35,094 nucleotides of DNA from a virus, in IMG/VR virus record IMGVR_UViG_3300042387_000288, positions 1 through 35,094 of that record; one strand, written 5' to 3'. Positions 7,216-13,831 of this stretch are shown here, in pieces (position 1 is the first letter of the stretch; the number at the start of each line of letters is the position of its first letter). Below the pieces are notes generated by a model that did not search any database, was not told where the DNA came from, and saw nothing but the letters and a program-made list of their open reading frames with translations. The translations under genes and the position numbers were made by a program.

Positions 7216-7553
7216 ACTACGCTCCTCAACTTAGGTGGAATCCATCTGCCACCCCTCGACTTGCCCCTGGATGGCCTTGTGCGGGCCGTAGAGCCACCTG
7301 TGAGCCTGTCTACCCACGCCCTGGCATCTTTGTACTCTAGATTTTCTAGGGCCATGACGAGGCTTACAGCGTTTCCGCCTGCCCCGCAGGCGTGGCAATG
7401 CCACAGCCCCTTGCCCCTGTTGACCGAGGCACTCGCGATCTTGTCCCCATGAACGGGACACTTCATCGGGTGCTCACCATGCCTAGGCTCAGGCAGGCCA
7501 TAGTGCTCGAACACTGCCAGCAGTTCAGCCTCAGCCTGCTCCTCATCCATCAT
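7212..7553 (-). CDS. DNA primase zinc-finger (CHC2) subunit (113 aa)
   Basis: The CHC2 zinc motif is complete: C32-P-V-H35 and C53-H-A-C56, with the usual ASVNRGKGLWHCHACGAGG context. The following helix (NAVSLVMALENLEY) and a basic C-terminal tail rich in Arg, Gly and Ser complete it. The domain reads DNA sequence in primases and works with the TOPRIM part encoded at 4819-5463. It starts at ATG 7553 overlapping the stop of the resolvase gene. A split primase is known in some actinobacteriophages. Confidence 0.8.
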   Translation of the reverse strand: MMDEEQAEAELLAVFEHYGLPEPRHGEHPMKCPVHGDKIASASVNRGKGLWHCHACGAGGNAVSLVMALENLEYKDARAWVDRLTGGSTARTRPSRGKSRGGRWIPPKLRSVV

Positions 7554-7912
7554 GACAACTCCAGCCCATGCAGCATGTTGACCAGTTCCTCAAACTCCAT
7601 CGTGACCCGAGCCTTGCGAGTGGCCTGGTTCCTGGCCTTCACAATGACCAGCGGATAACTCACAACTCCGTACTTATCTTCGTAGTTCTGAGACTCGACG
7701 TCAGCCTGACGCAGGAACTCAGCCATGTTCGCGGCCTTCACATTCTTAGCCTCGACCACCAGCACCTGCCCGTTACGCAGTTCAATGGCCACGTCACCAA
7801 TGTCCTTGGCCCCAGCGCGGGGAAGGCGTCTAGCCTTCAGCCCTTCCTCGTTCGCATAGTTCTCGATGTCGGCCTCCCACTTGGAGCCTTTCGCTTTATT
7901 GGCTGCGCTCAC
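7550..7912 (-). CDS. Hjc-like Holliday-junction resolvase / PD-(D/E)XK nuclease (120 aa)
   Basis: The order KGSKWEADIENYANEEG, then RLPRAGAKDIGDVAIEL, then VLVVEAKNVKA matches the Hjc pattern: an N-terminal Glu in helix 1, a Gly-x-x-D (D37 to D40 region) and E-x-K. The size fits the archaeal-type resolvases found in actinophages. It would cut branched DNA made in replication or recombination before packaging. The start is a GTG at 7912 that overlaps the end of the WhiB gene by 17 nt. Confidence 0.75.
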   Translation of the reverse strand: MSAANKAKGSKWEADIENYANEEGLKARRLPRAGAKDIGDVAIELRNGQVLVVEAKNVKAANMAEFLRQADVESQNYEDKYGVVSYPLVIVKARNQATRKARVTMEFEELVNMLHGLELS

Positions 7913-8192
7913 GGTAACCCACCAGATGCTCGATGTGCTTGCTCGGATTGTCGTTGATGATGTTGCGCCGCTTACGAATCTCGCGACGTTGGATGGGCGT
8001 CAGCCCACCCCACATGCCATAGCCGTAGTCATGATGCACTGCCCACTCACCACAAGGCTCACGCTCGGGACAGTTCATGCACACACGGTGAGCAGTAGCC
8101 GAATACATGGACGAGTCCTCATTAAAGAACGACTCGGGATCCGTGCCAATACAGGATGCGAGCGGAAGGTTCGGGAAGTCTCTCACTGCCAC
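7896..8192 (-). CDS. WhiB-family iron-sulfur transcription regulator (98 aa)
   Basis: The four cluster cysteines are visible as ASC at residue 14, then CMNC and EPC at about 38, 41 and 47, followed by the family turn GMWGGLTP and a basic RREIRKRRN segment. WhiB proteins bind a 4Fe-4S cluster and the host primary sigma factor, and are restricted to actinobacteria and their phages. This is the clearest host marker in the window. Two GTG starts are possible: 8192, or 8186 which would give the usual 4-nt overlap with the stop of the ATPase gene. Confidence 0.92.
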   Translation of the reverse strand: MAVRDFPNLPLASCIGTDPESFFNEDSSMYSATAHRVCMNCPEREPCGEWAVHHDYGYGMWGGLTPIQRREIRKRRNIINDNPSKHIEHLVGYRERSQ

Positions 8193-9004
8193 TGCCTACG
8201 AGTGCGATGCATGTCTAACTCCTGATGTGAATTGAACAGGGACATGGATGCGGCATCAACGTAGACAGTGATCGGACTCTCTGCATTCGGATCTGCTACA
8301 CCGTCACGGTTCTTGACGGCAGCAACGTGGTACTGGTCACCGTCAAGAGCGACGGTAAGGATAGTCTCAGGTAGTTGTGAGACCTTACCCATGATGGACT
8401 TCATCGGACCAGGACGTGTCGCCTTGGATGTTTCCTCTGAGGTGTGGTGCAGGACGACAACTGCAGCCTCAGTTTCACGGGCCAGTGAGTGGAACGCGGA
8501 CATGGCATCACGCATGCCAGTCCATTCTGATTCGGCCATTGATGCAACGTTCATAAGATTGTCGATGAAGATGGCAGACGGGCACTTACCGAACAGTTCG
8601 ATGTACGCCTGTACTTCTTCGTAGATACCATCGATAGATGGATGCGGATCAGGATCGATGCGCACGCGACGGTTCAGTTCAAACAGTTCATCCTCAATCA
8701 AGGTAACGCCAGCACCCTGGCGCATCTCCTTGACTTCGTTCACTGTCTTCTTCAGCATCACGGCACTAGCACGGTTAGCGACCGTGCCCATGTCCGAGTC
8801 GGCACTGAAGTACAGCACGGGCTCGCCACACTTGATGGCGTACCAGAGCGCGAGAAGAGTTTTCCCGCGCCCTGGCTGGCCACAGATCAAGTGCAGTTGC
8901 CCGTGACGAAACTGAATCGTTGCCGCCGTGAGGTTGGGCAGGATCTCAGGGAGATCCTTGCCCGCCTCCGACGTACCACGGACTACCTGCAGCAGTGAGC
9001 GCAT
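8183..9004 (-). CDS. RecA/DnaB-type helicase ATPase (273 aa)
   Basis: Walker A is GQPGRGKT at residues 42-49, Walker B is AIFIDNL in the middle, and the VVVLHHTSEE strip resembles the sensor motif of DnaB-like ATPases. The C-terminal strands (YHVAAVKNRDG) complete a RecA core. The N-terminal DnaB collar domain is missing, so it is a core-only form. It probably acts as replicative helicase with the two-part primase in the same unit. A recombination ATPase is the alternative. Its ATG lies 1 nt after the stop of the preceding gene. Confidence 0.8.
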   Translation of the reverse strand: MRSLLQVVRGTSEAGKDLPEILPNLTAATIQFRHGQLHLICGQPGRGKTLLALWYAIKCGEPVLYFSADSDMGTVANRASAVMLKKTVNEVKEMRQGAGVTLIEDELFELNRRVRIDPDPHPSIDGIYEEVQAYIELFGKCPSAIFIDNLMNVASMAESEWTGMRDAMSAFHSLARETEAAVVVLHHTSEETSKATRPGPMKSIMGKVSQLPETILTVALDGDQYHVAAVKNRDGVADPNAESPITVYVDAASMSLFNSHQELDMHRTRRQWQ

Positions 9005-9005
9005 A

Positions 9006-9446
9006 CTAGTTCGGGAACACCATGTCGCAGGTGGCCTGCTTGTAGTCGCCCCACGGTGAACCGTTCACGCAGACGTAGCCCTTGTAGGCACGGCCTGCCT
9101 TGTTGGTGCCGTTCTTCACGTAGCGGGGACCGTGCGAGCAGGTGCCAGCGGACGGGTCACCCTTCGTGTACACGTTGCCCCACTTGTCAGTCTTCTGCTC
9201 GATAGCGGCAGGAGTGTCGGTGATGTCGGTCGCTGCGATACCGCCAGCGGCCAGATTTTGTACCGCATTCGGTACGGTTGTGACAGGGGCAGCGTTGCTG
9301 CTCATGCCCATGTATGCCTTGACGGTGTTCAGTTCGTCAATGCGGCCCAGCATCTCTTCGAGAGTGTTGGCTCTGCCCGTAAGTAGATCATTGTTCGGCC
9401 CGACCTTGATGGTCAGGGAGAATGGGGACTCAGTGCTGTTACTCAT
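9006..9446 (-). CDS. Replication-associated protein with C-terminal zinc motif (146 aa)
   Basis: An N-terminal strand-rich segment (SPFSLTIKVGPN) and a helix (TLEEMLGRIDELN) are followed by a low-complexity linker. A C-terminal metal-binding-like region reads CSHGPRYVKNG, GYVCVNGSPWG, then TCDMVF. The spacing of CxH, C and C resembles zinc ribbons of phage single-strand-binding or recombination partners. Placement between a RecB-like nuclease and the helicase ATPase fits that role. It overlaps the nuclease stop by 4 nt (ATGA). Confidence 0.55.
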   Translation of the reverse strand: MSNSTESPFSLTIKVGPNNDLLTGRANTLEEMLGRIDELNTVKAYMGMSSNAAPVTTVPNAVQNLAAGGIAATDITDTPAAIEQKTDKWGNVYTKGDPSAGTCSHGPRYVKNGTNKAGRAYKGYVCVNGSPWGDYKQATCDMVFPN

Positions 9447-10114
9447 GACTTGCCTTCCTTCAATGGATTATTCATTGGATACTTTGCAGACTTGGAACCG
9501 TTCACTGCAATGCAGTAGTCACGGTAAGAGCAGTACGAGCAGTGGTCGCCGACATTCGCTGGGAAGAAACCCGTACCCATGTATGCGTTCATTGCTGCGA
9601 ACTGCTGGTCGAAGAAGTCTATGCCCCAAGGGGTGAGGTCCGTCAAGTCATCGAGCGCAGCCTTACGTGTCATGTAGTACGCGCCCCACTTGGGGCGGAT
9701 GTCATACGCCTGCTCGATAGCGGAGGCATACAGACCCAACTGCATGACGCCAGTAGGTGTGCGCGAACCTGTCTTGTAGTCCACGACGATCCAGTCCTGG
9801 CCGTTGCTGTAGATACCGTCAACGATCAGACGGATCGGTGACCCACCGAACGTGACCTGCGCTTCCCACTCGATACCAGGCTTGCCGTCAGGCATGGTCG
9901 CGATCTGCCAGCCGCACGTCTCAAGCCACTCCTTGTACTTCTCGATCTGCTGCAGGCCATCACCCTGCCACCAGTCAAGAGTCTCCCCATCAGGGTTGGC
10001 CTTCGTCCTGCGGCCAGCAGTACGCCACTGATCCAGCGGCAACTCATGCTTCTGCTCAGCCTCGATCAGCGCGTCACGCCATACGTCAGCCCACAGTTCA
10101 GTAAGACTCATCAT
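9443..10114 (-). CDS. RecB/Cas4-like PD-(D/E)XK nuclease, C-terminal part of a split gene (223 aa)
   Basis: The catalytic strip is RLIVDGIYSNGQDWIVVDYK, giving D and D-x-K of the nuclease core, followed by the QLGLYASAIEQAY helix. A C-terminal CSYCSYRDYC cluster resembles the iron-sulfur or zinc cysteines of Cas4-like enzymes. The N-terminal strip with the conserved SYSQMSTFYKC and GTAVHTAIE is missing and is encoded at 10274-10465. The start I prefer is ATG 10114, which overlaps the end of the zinc-ribbon gene; an open frame continues upstream but is the shadow of that gene. The two parts probably assemble as an exonuclease. Confidence 0.75.
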   Translation of the reverse strand: MMSLTELWADVWRDALIEAEQKHELPLDQWRTAGRRTKANPDGETLDWWQGDGLQQIEKYKEWLETCGWQIATMPDGKPGIEWEAQVTFGGSPIRLIVDGIYSNGQDWIVVDYKTGSRTPTGVMQLGLYASAIEQAYDIRPKWGAYYMTRKAALDDLTDLTPWGIDFFDQQFAAMNAYMGTGFFPANVGDHCSYCSYRDYCIAVNGSKSAKYPMNNPLKEGKS

Positions 10115-10277
10115 CAATCTCCGTCGGTACAGTGACGGGTGCATCGCACGCGGCACAGTAGCCGCTTGTCGTGTACCAGCCGATGGTGTTGTCCTCGTCA
10201 AACCTGACAAGAATCTTGAACGTGTCATGCCCGCAGTTCACGCAAGTACGGGAAGGGATCCCCCGTGTGTCTATCAT
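10098..10277 (-). CDS. Zinc-ribbon protein between the two nuclease parts (59 aa)
   Basis: The product begins MIDTRGIPSRTCVNCGHD and holds a second knuckle GYCAACDAPVTV, so CVNC and CAAC frame a strand-rich middle (KILVRFDED). This is a compact zinc ribbon. The ATG at 10277 overlaps the stop of the N-terminal nuclease part (ATGA), and the last 17 nt overlap the start of the C-terminal part. All three are therefore likely to be translated together. It might bind DNA or bridge the two nuclease pieces; this is inference. Confidence 0.7.
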   Translation of the reverse strand: MIDTRGIPSRTCVNCGHDTFKILVRFDEDNTIGWYTTSGYCAACDAPVTVPTEIDDESY

Positions 10278-10465
10278 GACTTAGATGTCTTCTCATAATG
10301 CGCATGGTTGATCTTCTCGATAGCCGTATGCACGGCAGTGCCAGCCACCAGATACACGGCAGGCACCTCAGGTACTTGAGCAATCTTAGAAAGGTAATAC
10401 TGATGAGCACACTTGTAGAACGTACTCATCTGCGAGTACGACCTGTGTGCTGGCGCTGTATTCAC
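10274..10465 (-). CDS. RecB/Cas4-like nuclease, N-terminal part of a split gene (63 aa)
   Basis: The short product contains SYSQMSTFYKCAHQYYL and VAGTAVHTAIEKI, the two N-terminal hallmarks of the PDDEXK_1 / Cas4-like family, including the conserved His of the GTxVH motif. It stops (TGA at 10274) where the family would continue into the DxK core, found in a separate ORF at 9443-10114. The GTG start at 10465 overlaps the upstream stop. It could be read as a pseudogene fragment, but the clean overlaps with both neighbours argue for a functional gene split. Confidence 0.7.
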   Translation of the reverse strand: MNTAPAHRSYSQMSTFYKCAHQYYLSKIAQVPEVPAVYLVAGTAVHTAIEKINHAHYEKTSKS

Positions 10466-10722
10466 TCTGCCTCCATTAGCATGTAGTCCCAGTCACTGCA
10501 GTCGATCTCGGGAATCTTGTAGTCAACCATGTTGCCGACCTCGGTCATCGTGGTGAAGCCCATCGTCTCCGCAGTGAGCACGGACTCGCGGACCACCTCG
10601 GGATCTAGCCACCAGGGCCACGTGATGATGCAGCGATCCTTGTGCATCAGCATCTCCACTTCGCCCTCAAGGCGAATGCGCTGGAAGTTTTCTAACTCCC
10701 ACTCTTCGTCACCAAGTCTCAT
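10462..10722 (-). CDS. Hypothetical acidic protein, first gene of the replication unit (86 aa)
   Basis: The product begins MRLGDEEWELENF, is rich in acidic and aromatic residues (TWPWWLDPEVV, CSDWDYMLMEAE), and has no known motif. The acidic surface could suit a protein that mimics DNA or binds a host regulator, but that is speculation. There is no Shine-Dalgarno sequence before the ATG at 10722. Instead a consensus-like -10 hexamer ends only 6 nt upstream of it, so the mRNA probably starts at the start codon. Confidence 0.65.
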   Translation of the reverse strand: MRLGDEEWELENFQRIRLEGEVEMLMHKDRCIITWPWWLDPEVVRESVLTAETMGFTTMTEVGNMVDYKIPEIDCSDWDYMLMEAE

Positions 10723-10728
10723 GGTCAG

Positions 10729-10757
10729 ATGATAGTCACATCAGTAACAGCCGTCAA
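10729..10757 (-). promoter_or_regulatory. Promoter of the replication unit, probably leaderless
   Basis: On the minus strand TTGACG (10757-10752) and TATCAT (10734-10729) are separated by exactly 17 nt. Transcription would start about 7 nt beyond the -10 box, at or next to the A of the ATG at 10722. The lack of a ribosome binding site there agrees. Leaderless mRNAs are common in actinobacteria. All genes from 10722 to 3122 can be read from this promoter. Confidence 0.75.
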
Positions 10758-10769
10758 GGGTCTTGACCC
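10754..10769. promoter_or_regulatory. Candidate operator overlapping the -35 box
   Basis: GGGTCTTGACCC at 10758-10769 is a dyad (GGGTC, 2-nt centre, GACCC), and TCAAGGGTCTTGA at 10754-10766 is a second, offset dyad. They abut and overlap the -35 hexamer. This is where a repressor or activator would act. No repressor gene is seen nearby; the phage WhiB or a host protein are candidates. Confidence 0.4.
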
Positions 10770-10963
10770 CGCATAGTTTTCGTGTATCATCCGAGGGCGG
10801 CTTGCCGTGGGGCGGGAACTCCAGATGACGGATGACGGAAAGATCCAGAGGAGTTCTCCTACACCACCTGAATAATTATTCACGGGGGGTAGGGGGGCGT
10901 TTCTCAAATTCGAGAATCTGGAAAGGGGCCGAGCGTTAGCGAGGCCCTAGAGAACGCAGAAAA
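10770..10963. other. Non-coding control region with several dyads
   Basis: No convincing gene lies here. Visible structure: a perfect 14-bp AT-rich palindrome TGAATAATTATTCA at 10869-10882; a near-palindrome TTCTCAAATTCGAGAA at 10901-10916; complementary 7-mers GAACTCC (10816-10822) and GGAGTTC (10850-10856); a tandem GATGACG repeat (10824-10837) between them; and two G6 runs at 10884-10898. It could hold operator sites, an attachment site or an origin, but nothing decides between them. Confidence 0.4.
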
Positions 10964-10985
10964 GGGGGCACCCGAAGGTGCCCCC
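10964..10985 (-). terminator. Intrinsic terminator of the late unit
   Basis: Nine-bp arms GGGGGCACC (10964-10972) and GGTGCCCCC (10977-10985) enclose a 4-nt loop. Read on the minus strand the loop is TTCG, the very stable UUCG tetraloop, and the stem is followed by TTTTCTGC. It lies 16 nt after the last late gene (11001) and separates late transcription from the promoter region of the replication unit. Confidence 0.85.
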
Positions 10986-11000
10986 ATGGTCTGGAAGGTT

Positions 11001-11210
11001 TTAATATGCGGTTATTCCGAAGAGAGAAAGAGTCTGTTCATCCAGTTCGCCGTGTGGAGTTAGTCCATTCGAGCGTTGCACCCCACGCAACAACTCCGCT
11101 AGACCTTGATCTAGCGTGTTATCGCCTGGAACGTTTAGCGCTCTCCTCACATGTGCAACCAAAGGATCCGAGGAACCAAGCATTACTAGCGGCACTAAGG
11201 AAATCTGCAC
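11001..11210 (-). CDS. Stand-alone peptidoglycan-binding-like domain (69 aa)
   Basis: The pattern DPLVAHVRRALNVPGDNTLDQ..., LAELLRGVQRSNGLTPHGELDEQTLSLF follows the PG_binding_1 fold: a first helix, a short turn, a second helix ending in QRSNGL, and a final TxxxL helix. Such domains usually form part of a lysin. Here it is a separate gene, the last of the late unit, while the M15 peptidase at 13120-13620 lacks one. I prefer the GTG at 11210 with GGAG upstream. It may guide that enzyme to the wall or be a tail tip part. Confidence 0.6.
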   Translation of the reverse strand: MQISLVPLVMLGSSDPLVAHVRRALNVPGDNTLDQGLAELLRGVQRSNGLTPHGELDEQTLSLFGITAY

Positions 11211-11212
11211 GG

Positions 11213-13114
11213 TTACGTAATCTCCACATCGACGGTTTGAAGTTGGACAGTAACCATACCACCAAAGCCCTCAGTAAAGGTGGGCGGGGACGACTGATCG
11301 TATTGAATCGCACGAACAATACAGATACGTTCTTCGCCCGTCGTGAAGTCTTGGAAGAGGCAGGCTCCGCCCGACTGTTCCAACTGTTCAAGGGACCGAA
11401 GGCGAATCCAGGGATCACTAGCACGTACGTTGCCGAGGGAGTCACGTTCCTCGCTGTAACACATGAGAGGTATCGTGATAGTGCGGGAACGGAGTGGTGC
11501 TGGGAGCGCACGCAACTGCCACTCCTCGACCATCGGCCCCTTCGTAGTATCGCTGCTGTCCCGAGTAAGTGTAGTGACTACCTGGAACTGAGTATCAGGC
11601 AGCATGTTGGAGGACAGCGGAATGTTGAGGACGCGATCCTGAGGGATCGATTCAAAGGTGACGTTATCCCCGTCGTTACTTTGCACAGTGACGCCGAGAG
11701 TACCGTATGCAGTACCACTGTGAACGGCAAACGATACTGGCTGCTTATACTCGGTGGTGCCGAAGCGGACGTAGCCAGAATTGACGTAGCCAGTAGCAGC
11801 CAGGACCGTCGCGGACTCAGCAAATATCTTCGCCGACGTCGCAATAACCATGCGGCCAGTAGTTCCTAGTACTGTCGCAGCGACTGGCGTGCCAGTAGCG
11901 ATAGACAGATCAGCGGCATAAGCGTAGGTGGAATCCACCTGAGTGCCTAGATGCACACGCCACAGGCCCTTGACTCCAAGGAACTCATCGGAGCGGGTGG
12001 CGTAAATGTATTCGCCATTGAACGAAACATCAGAGATGTTTCCAGGAATAGTGATCGGACCATACGTGAAGCCCAGACCGTTAGCGGTTTCTTCCGCCAC
12101 ACGCAGCCCCTTAGTGGTGGCTGCGATGACATACGTGGACAGGTAGCCGCGCAGTTCGTTAACCAGTTCCCCGCTAGGGAACTCAGCCACGATGATCGGT
12201 TCCAGCAGAGCAGCGTTACCCGACGGGCTGTTATCGACAGTGAACGACAGCACCTTCGAACGGTTGCCCGTGTTAATGGCAACAAGGATTGCGCCAGTGG
12301 TCTCCGTAATAGCGGAGAACGTCACCACACTCTTCGATGCGTAACGTGAATCAGTATTGATGCTGACGTTAGTCGGGGGCGTAGCGGGATTGCGACCAAA
12401 CTCAAACACGTGATACGGGAACGTGTCAGTTACCTGCGCCGCAACCATGATGCGCGACTTCACCAACTCGATGTGGTGCGGGGTCCAGCCAGAACCAGGT
12501 GCGTTGTACAACTTAGTTGCTGTCAGCGTGGACTCTGCCACTTCCCAGATACCGTTAGCGGTAGCGACAACAACGTTCTGCCCATCAGTGGCGATGTCAT
12601 ACACGTCACTCGTGACGCCAGTAACCGCAGTGAACGTAGTTCCGTTGTACAGGTACAGATCCCTGGATGCATCCACCATCCAGAAACCACTGTCGCAAGT
12701 CTCCAGCAGGGTAGCGCCAGATGCACGGATCTCTGCCGTCTCCTTCAGCAGGGTAATCTGACCCTGTGTCCACACGTCAACGTTCGCAGAAGAACCAAAA
12801 CGATACTGGTCTGCTGCATCACCGTCATAGAACAGGACACCAGCACCACGATGCCACGACGTGGCAGACCGTAGCCACCAGTTAGACAGCGAGTTCTCAC
12901 CAGCCGAAGCCTCCTGATCCACCCGCTCCTTCTGGTATGCGGTAGTGATACGGGAGATACGGTTCTGATCAGAGGCCATGCTCATCCACGGCTGATTGCC
13001 AATGGCATAGTCAGCGGCGAACGTGGAGCGGTCGTAGCGGGCAAGGCGGTCGATAACATCGACGCCGAGGACTAGCGGAAGATCACTGGGAAGTGTCTTG
13101 TTGTTCGCAACCAT
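11213..13114 (-). CDS. Tail protein with beta-propeller-like repeats (633 aa)
   Basis: After an N-terminal region with QPWMSMASDQNRISRITTAYQK and a NWWLRSATSWHRGAG strip, repeated blade-like units follow (SGFWMVDASRDLYLYNG, VYDIATDGQNVVVATANGIWEV, NGEYIYATRSDEFLG). The last quarter is a beta-domain with a VRASDPWIRLRSLEQL segment. In short-tailed phages the tail nozzle has such propellers, and minor tail proteins of actinophages have a similar N-terminus. I read it as a tail-tip or nozzle protein. Its ATG at 13114 lies 5 nt after the lysin gene's stop. Confidence 0.6.
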   Translation of the reverse strand: MVANNKTLPSDLPLVLGVDVIDRLARYDRSTFAADYAIGNQPWMSMASDQNRISRITTAYQKERVDQEASAGENSLSNWWLRSATSWHRGAGVLFYDGDAADQYRFGSSANVDVWTQGQITLLKETAEIRASGATLLETCDSGFWMVDASRDLYLYNGTTFTAVTGVTSDVYDIATDGQNVVVATANGIWEVAESTLTATKLYNAPGSGWTPHHIELVKSRIMVAAQVTDTFPYHVFEFGRNPATPPTNVSINTDSRYASKSVVTFSAITETTGAILVAINTGNRSKVLSFTVDNSPSGNAALLEPIIVAEFPSGELVNELRGYLSTYVIAATTKGLRVAEETANGLGFTYGPITIPGNISDVSFNGEYIYATRSDEFLGVKGLWRVHLGTQVDSTYAYAADLSIATGTPVAATVLGTTGRMVIATSAKIFAESATVLAATGYVNSGYVRFGTTEYKQPVSFAVHSGTAYGTLGVTVQSNDGDNVTFESIPQDRVLNIPLSSNMLPDTQFQVVTTLTRDSSDTTKGPMVEEWQLRALPAPLRSRTITIPLMCYSEERDSLGNVRASDPWIRLRSLEQLEQSGGACLFQDFTTGEERICIVRAIQYDQSSPPTFTEGFGGMVTVQLQTVDVEIT

Positions 13115-13119
13115 GAACC

Positions 13120-13620
13120 CTACTTCTTGATAGCACCAGTGGCAGTAATGTTAAGTCGCTTCATCTCGGCCTTAACTGCTTTAATGTCGTTCACCTTGAT
13201 CACTACGTGCATAGGATCCCAAGCCCGCTTGTAATCCCCACCCCATTCAAGGAGTTTGAACTTCCTCAGCAGGCTCCGCTGCGCGAGAGCCTTCAGCGGA
13301 TGCTTCTTCCAGAACACGTTGCTGCTCGACTGGCTTCCCTCAGCAGTGGCGTTGAGATCCAGGGCTACGCCCGCACAGTGATCACTGATCTTGGTGGAAG
13401 CGTTGCCCTTACGTAGCGGTGCCCACGCCCAGTCGTCGAACGTACCCACATCAATGGGTGCGATCTTCTGATGGTACTCAGCGGCATACGCGACAAGGTA
13501 TGCACCGATGTCGCGGCGCAGCAGAACCTTGCGCTTCGTGCCAGGAATAGTGAACGACTTCAGAAGCGGTGACGAGCCAGTCTCGATAGCAGGCCAGCCG
13601 TTGATCGTGTACTTAACCAT
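13120..13620 (-). CDS. M15-family (VanY-like) peptidase endolysin (166 aa)
   Basis: The zinc motif is complete: KISDHCAGVALDLN supplies His and Asp (SxHxxGxAxD), and WGGDYKRAWDPMHVVI supplies the catalytic region and the third His. These enzymes cut peptide cross-bridges in peptidoglycan. The start MVKYTINGWPAIE at 13620 is chosen because the longer frame overlaps the holin gene. It overlaps the holin gene by 8 nt, forming a lysis cassette. There is no signal peptide, so release depends on a holin. Confidence 0.85.
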   Translation of the reverse strand: MVKYTINGWPAIETGSSPLLKSFTIPGTKRKVLLRRDIGAYLVAYAAEYHQKIAPIDVGTFDDWAWAPLRKGNASTKISDHCAGVALDLNATAEGSQSSSNVFWKKHPLKALAQRSLLRKFKLLEWGGDYKRAWDPMHVVIKVNDIKAVKAEMKRLNITATGAIKK

Positions 13621-13831
13621 TAGTTCCACGGCCCCAACGATCGTCTTGTGGATCAAGCCATGCGATGATGGGCGGGATGGCTGACGCCAGCCCACCGATG
13701 ACCCACGTCTCCCAGTTGCCGAGAGCGATACCGCCACCCGTCACCCAGTCCGCTACAGCCGCCGCAATCACAAACGCGAAGAACGTCTTCGCAGCACTTC
13801 CAAGCGGTGTCTTCGCTAGCCACGTACCCAT
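13613..13831 (-). CDS. Putative holin with two membrane segments (72 aa)
   Basis: Hydrophobic stretches TFFAFVIAAAVADWVTGG and TWVIGGLASAIPPIIAWL form two likely membrane helices with a short turn between, followed by a polar charged tail (DPQDDRWGRG). This, together with position directly upstream of the M15 endolysin in transcription order, indicates a holin. I choose the ATG at 13831, 5 nt after GGAG; a GTG one codon earlier is too close to it. No family-level identification is possible. Confidence 0.65.
   Translation of the reverse strand: MGTWLAKTPLGSAAKTFFAFVIAAAVADWVTGGGIALGNWETWVIGGLASAIPPIIAWLDPQDDRWGRGTNG

Noticed and set aside
9443-10228. 261-codon form of the C-terminal nuclease gene
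   Set aside because: The first 38 codons run antiphase through the zinc-ribbon gene and are Arg/Thr-rich without family resemblance; the ATG at 10114 matches the start of the conserved part.
10725-10907. Minus-strand 60-codon frame across the control region
   Set aside because: It overlaps the promoter and dyads, has atypical composition and no ribosome binding site, so I treat the stretch as non-coding.
11006-11869. Plus-strand open frame of 287 codons
   Set aside because: It covers the PG-binding gene and the end of the propeller-like tail gene on the other strand, begins within a terminator-flanked minus-strand unit, and shows no recognisable protein features.
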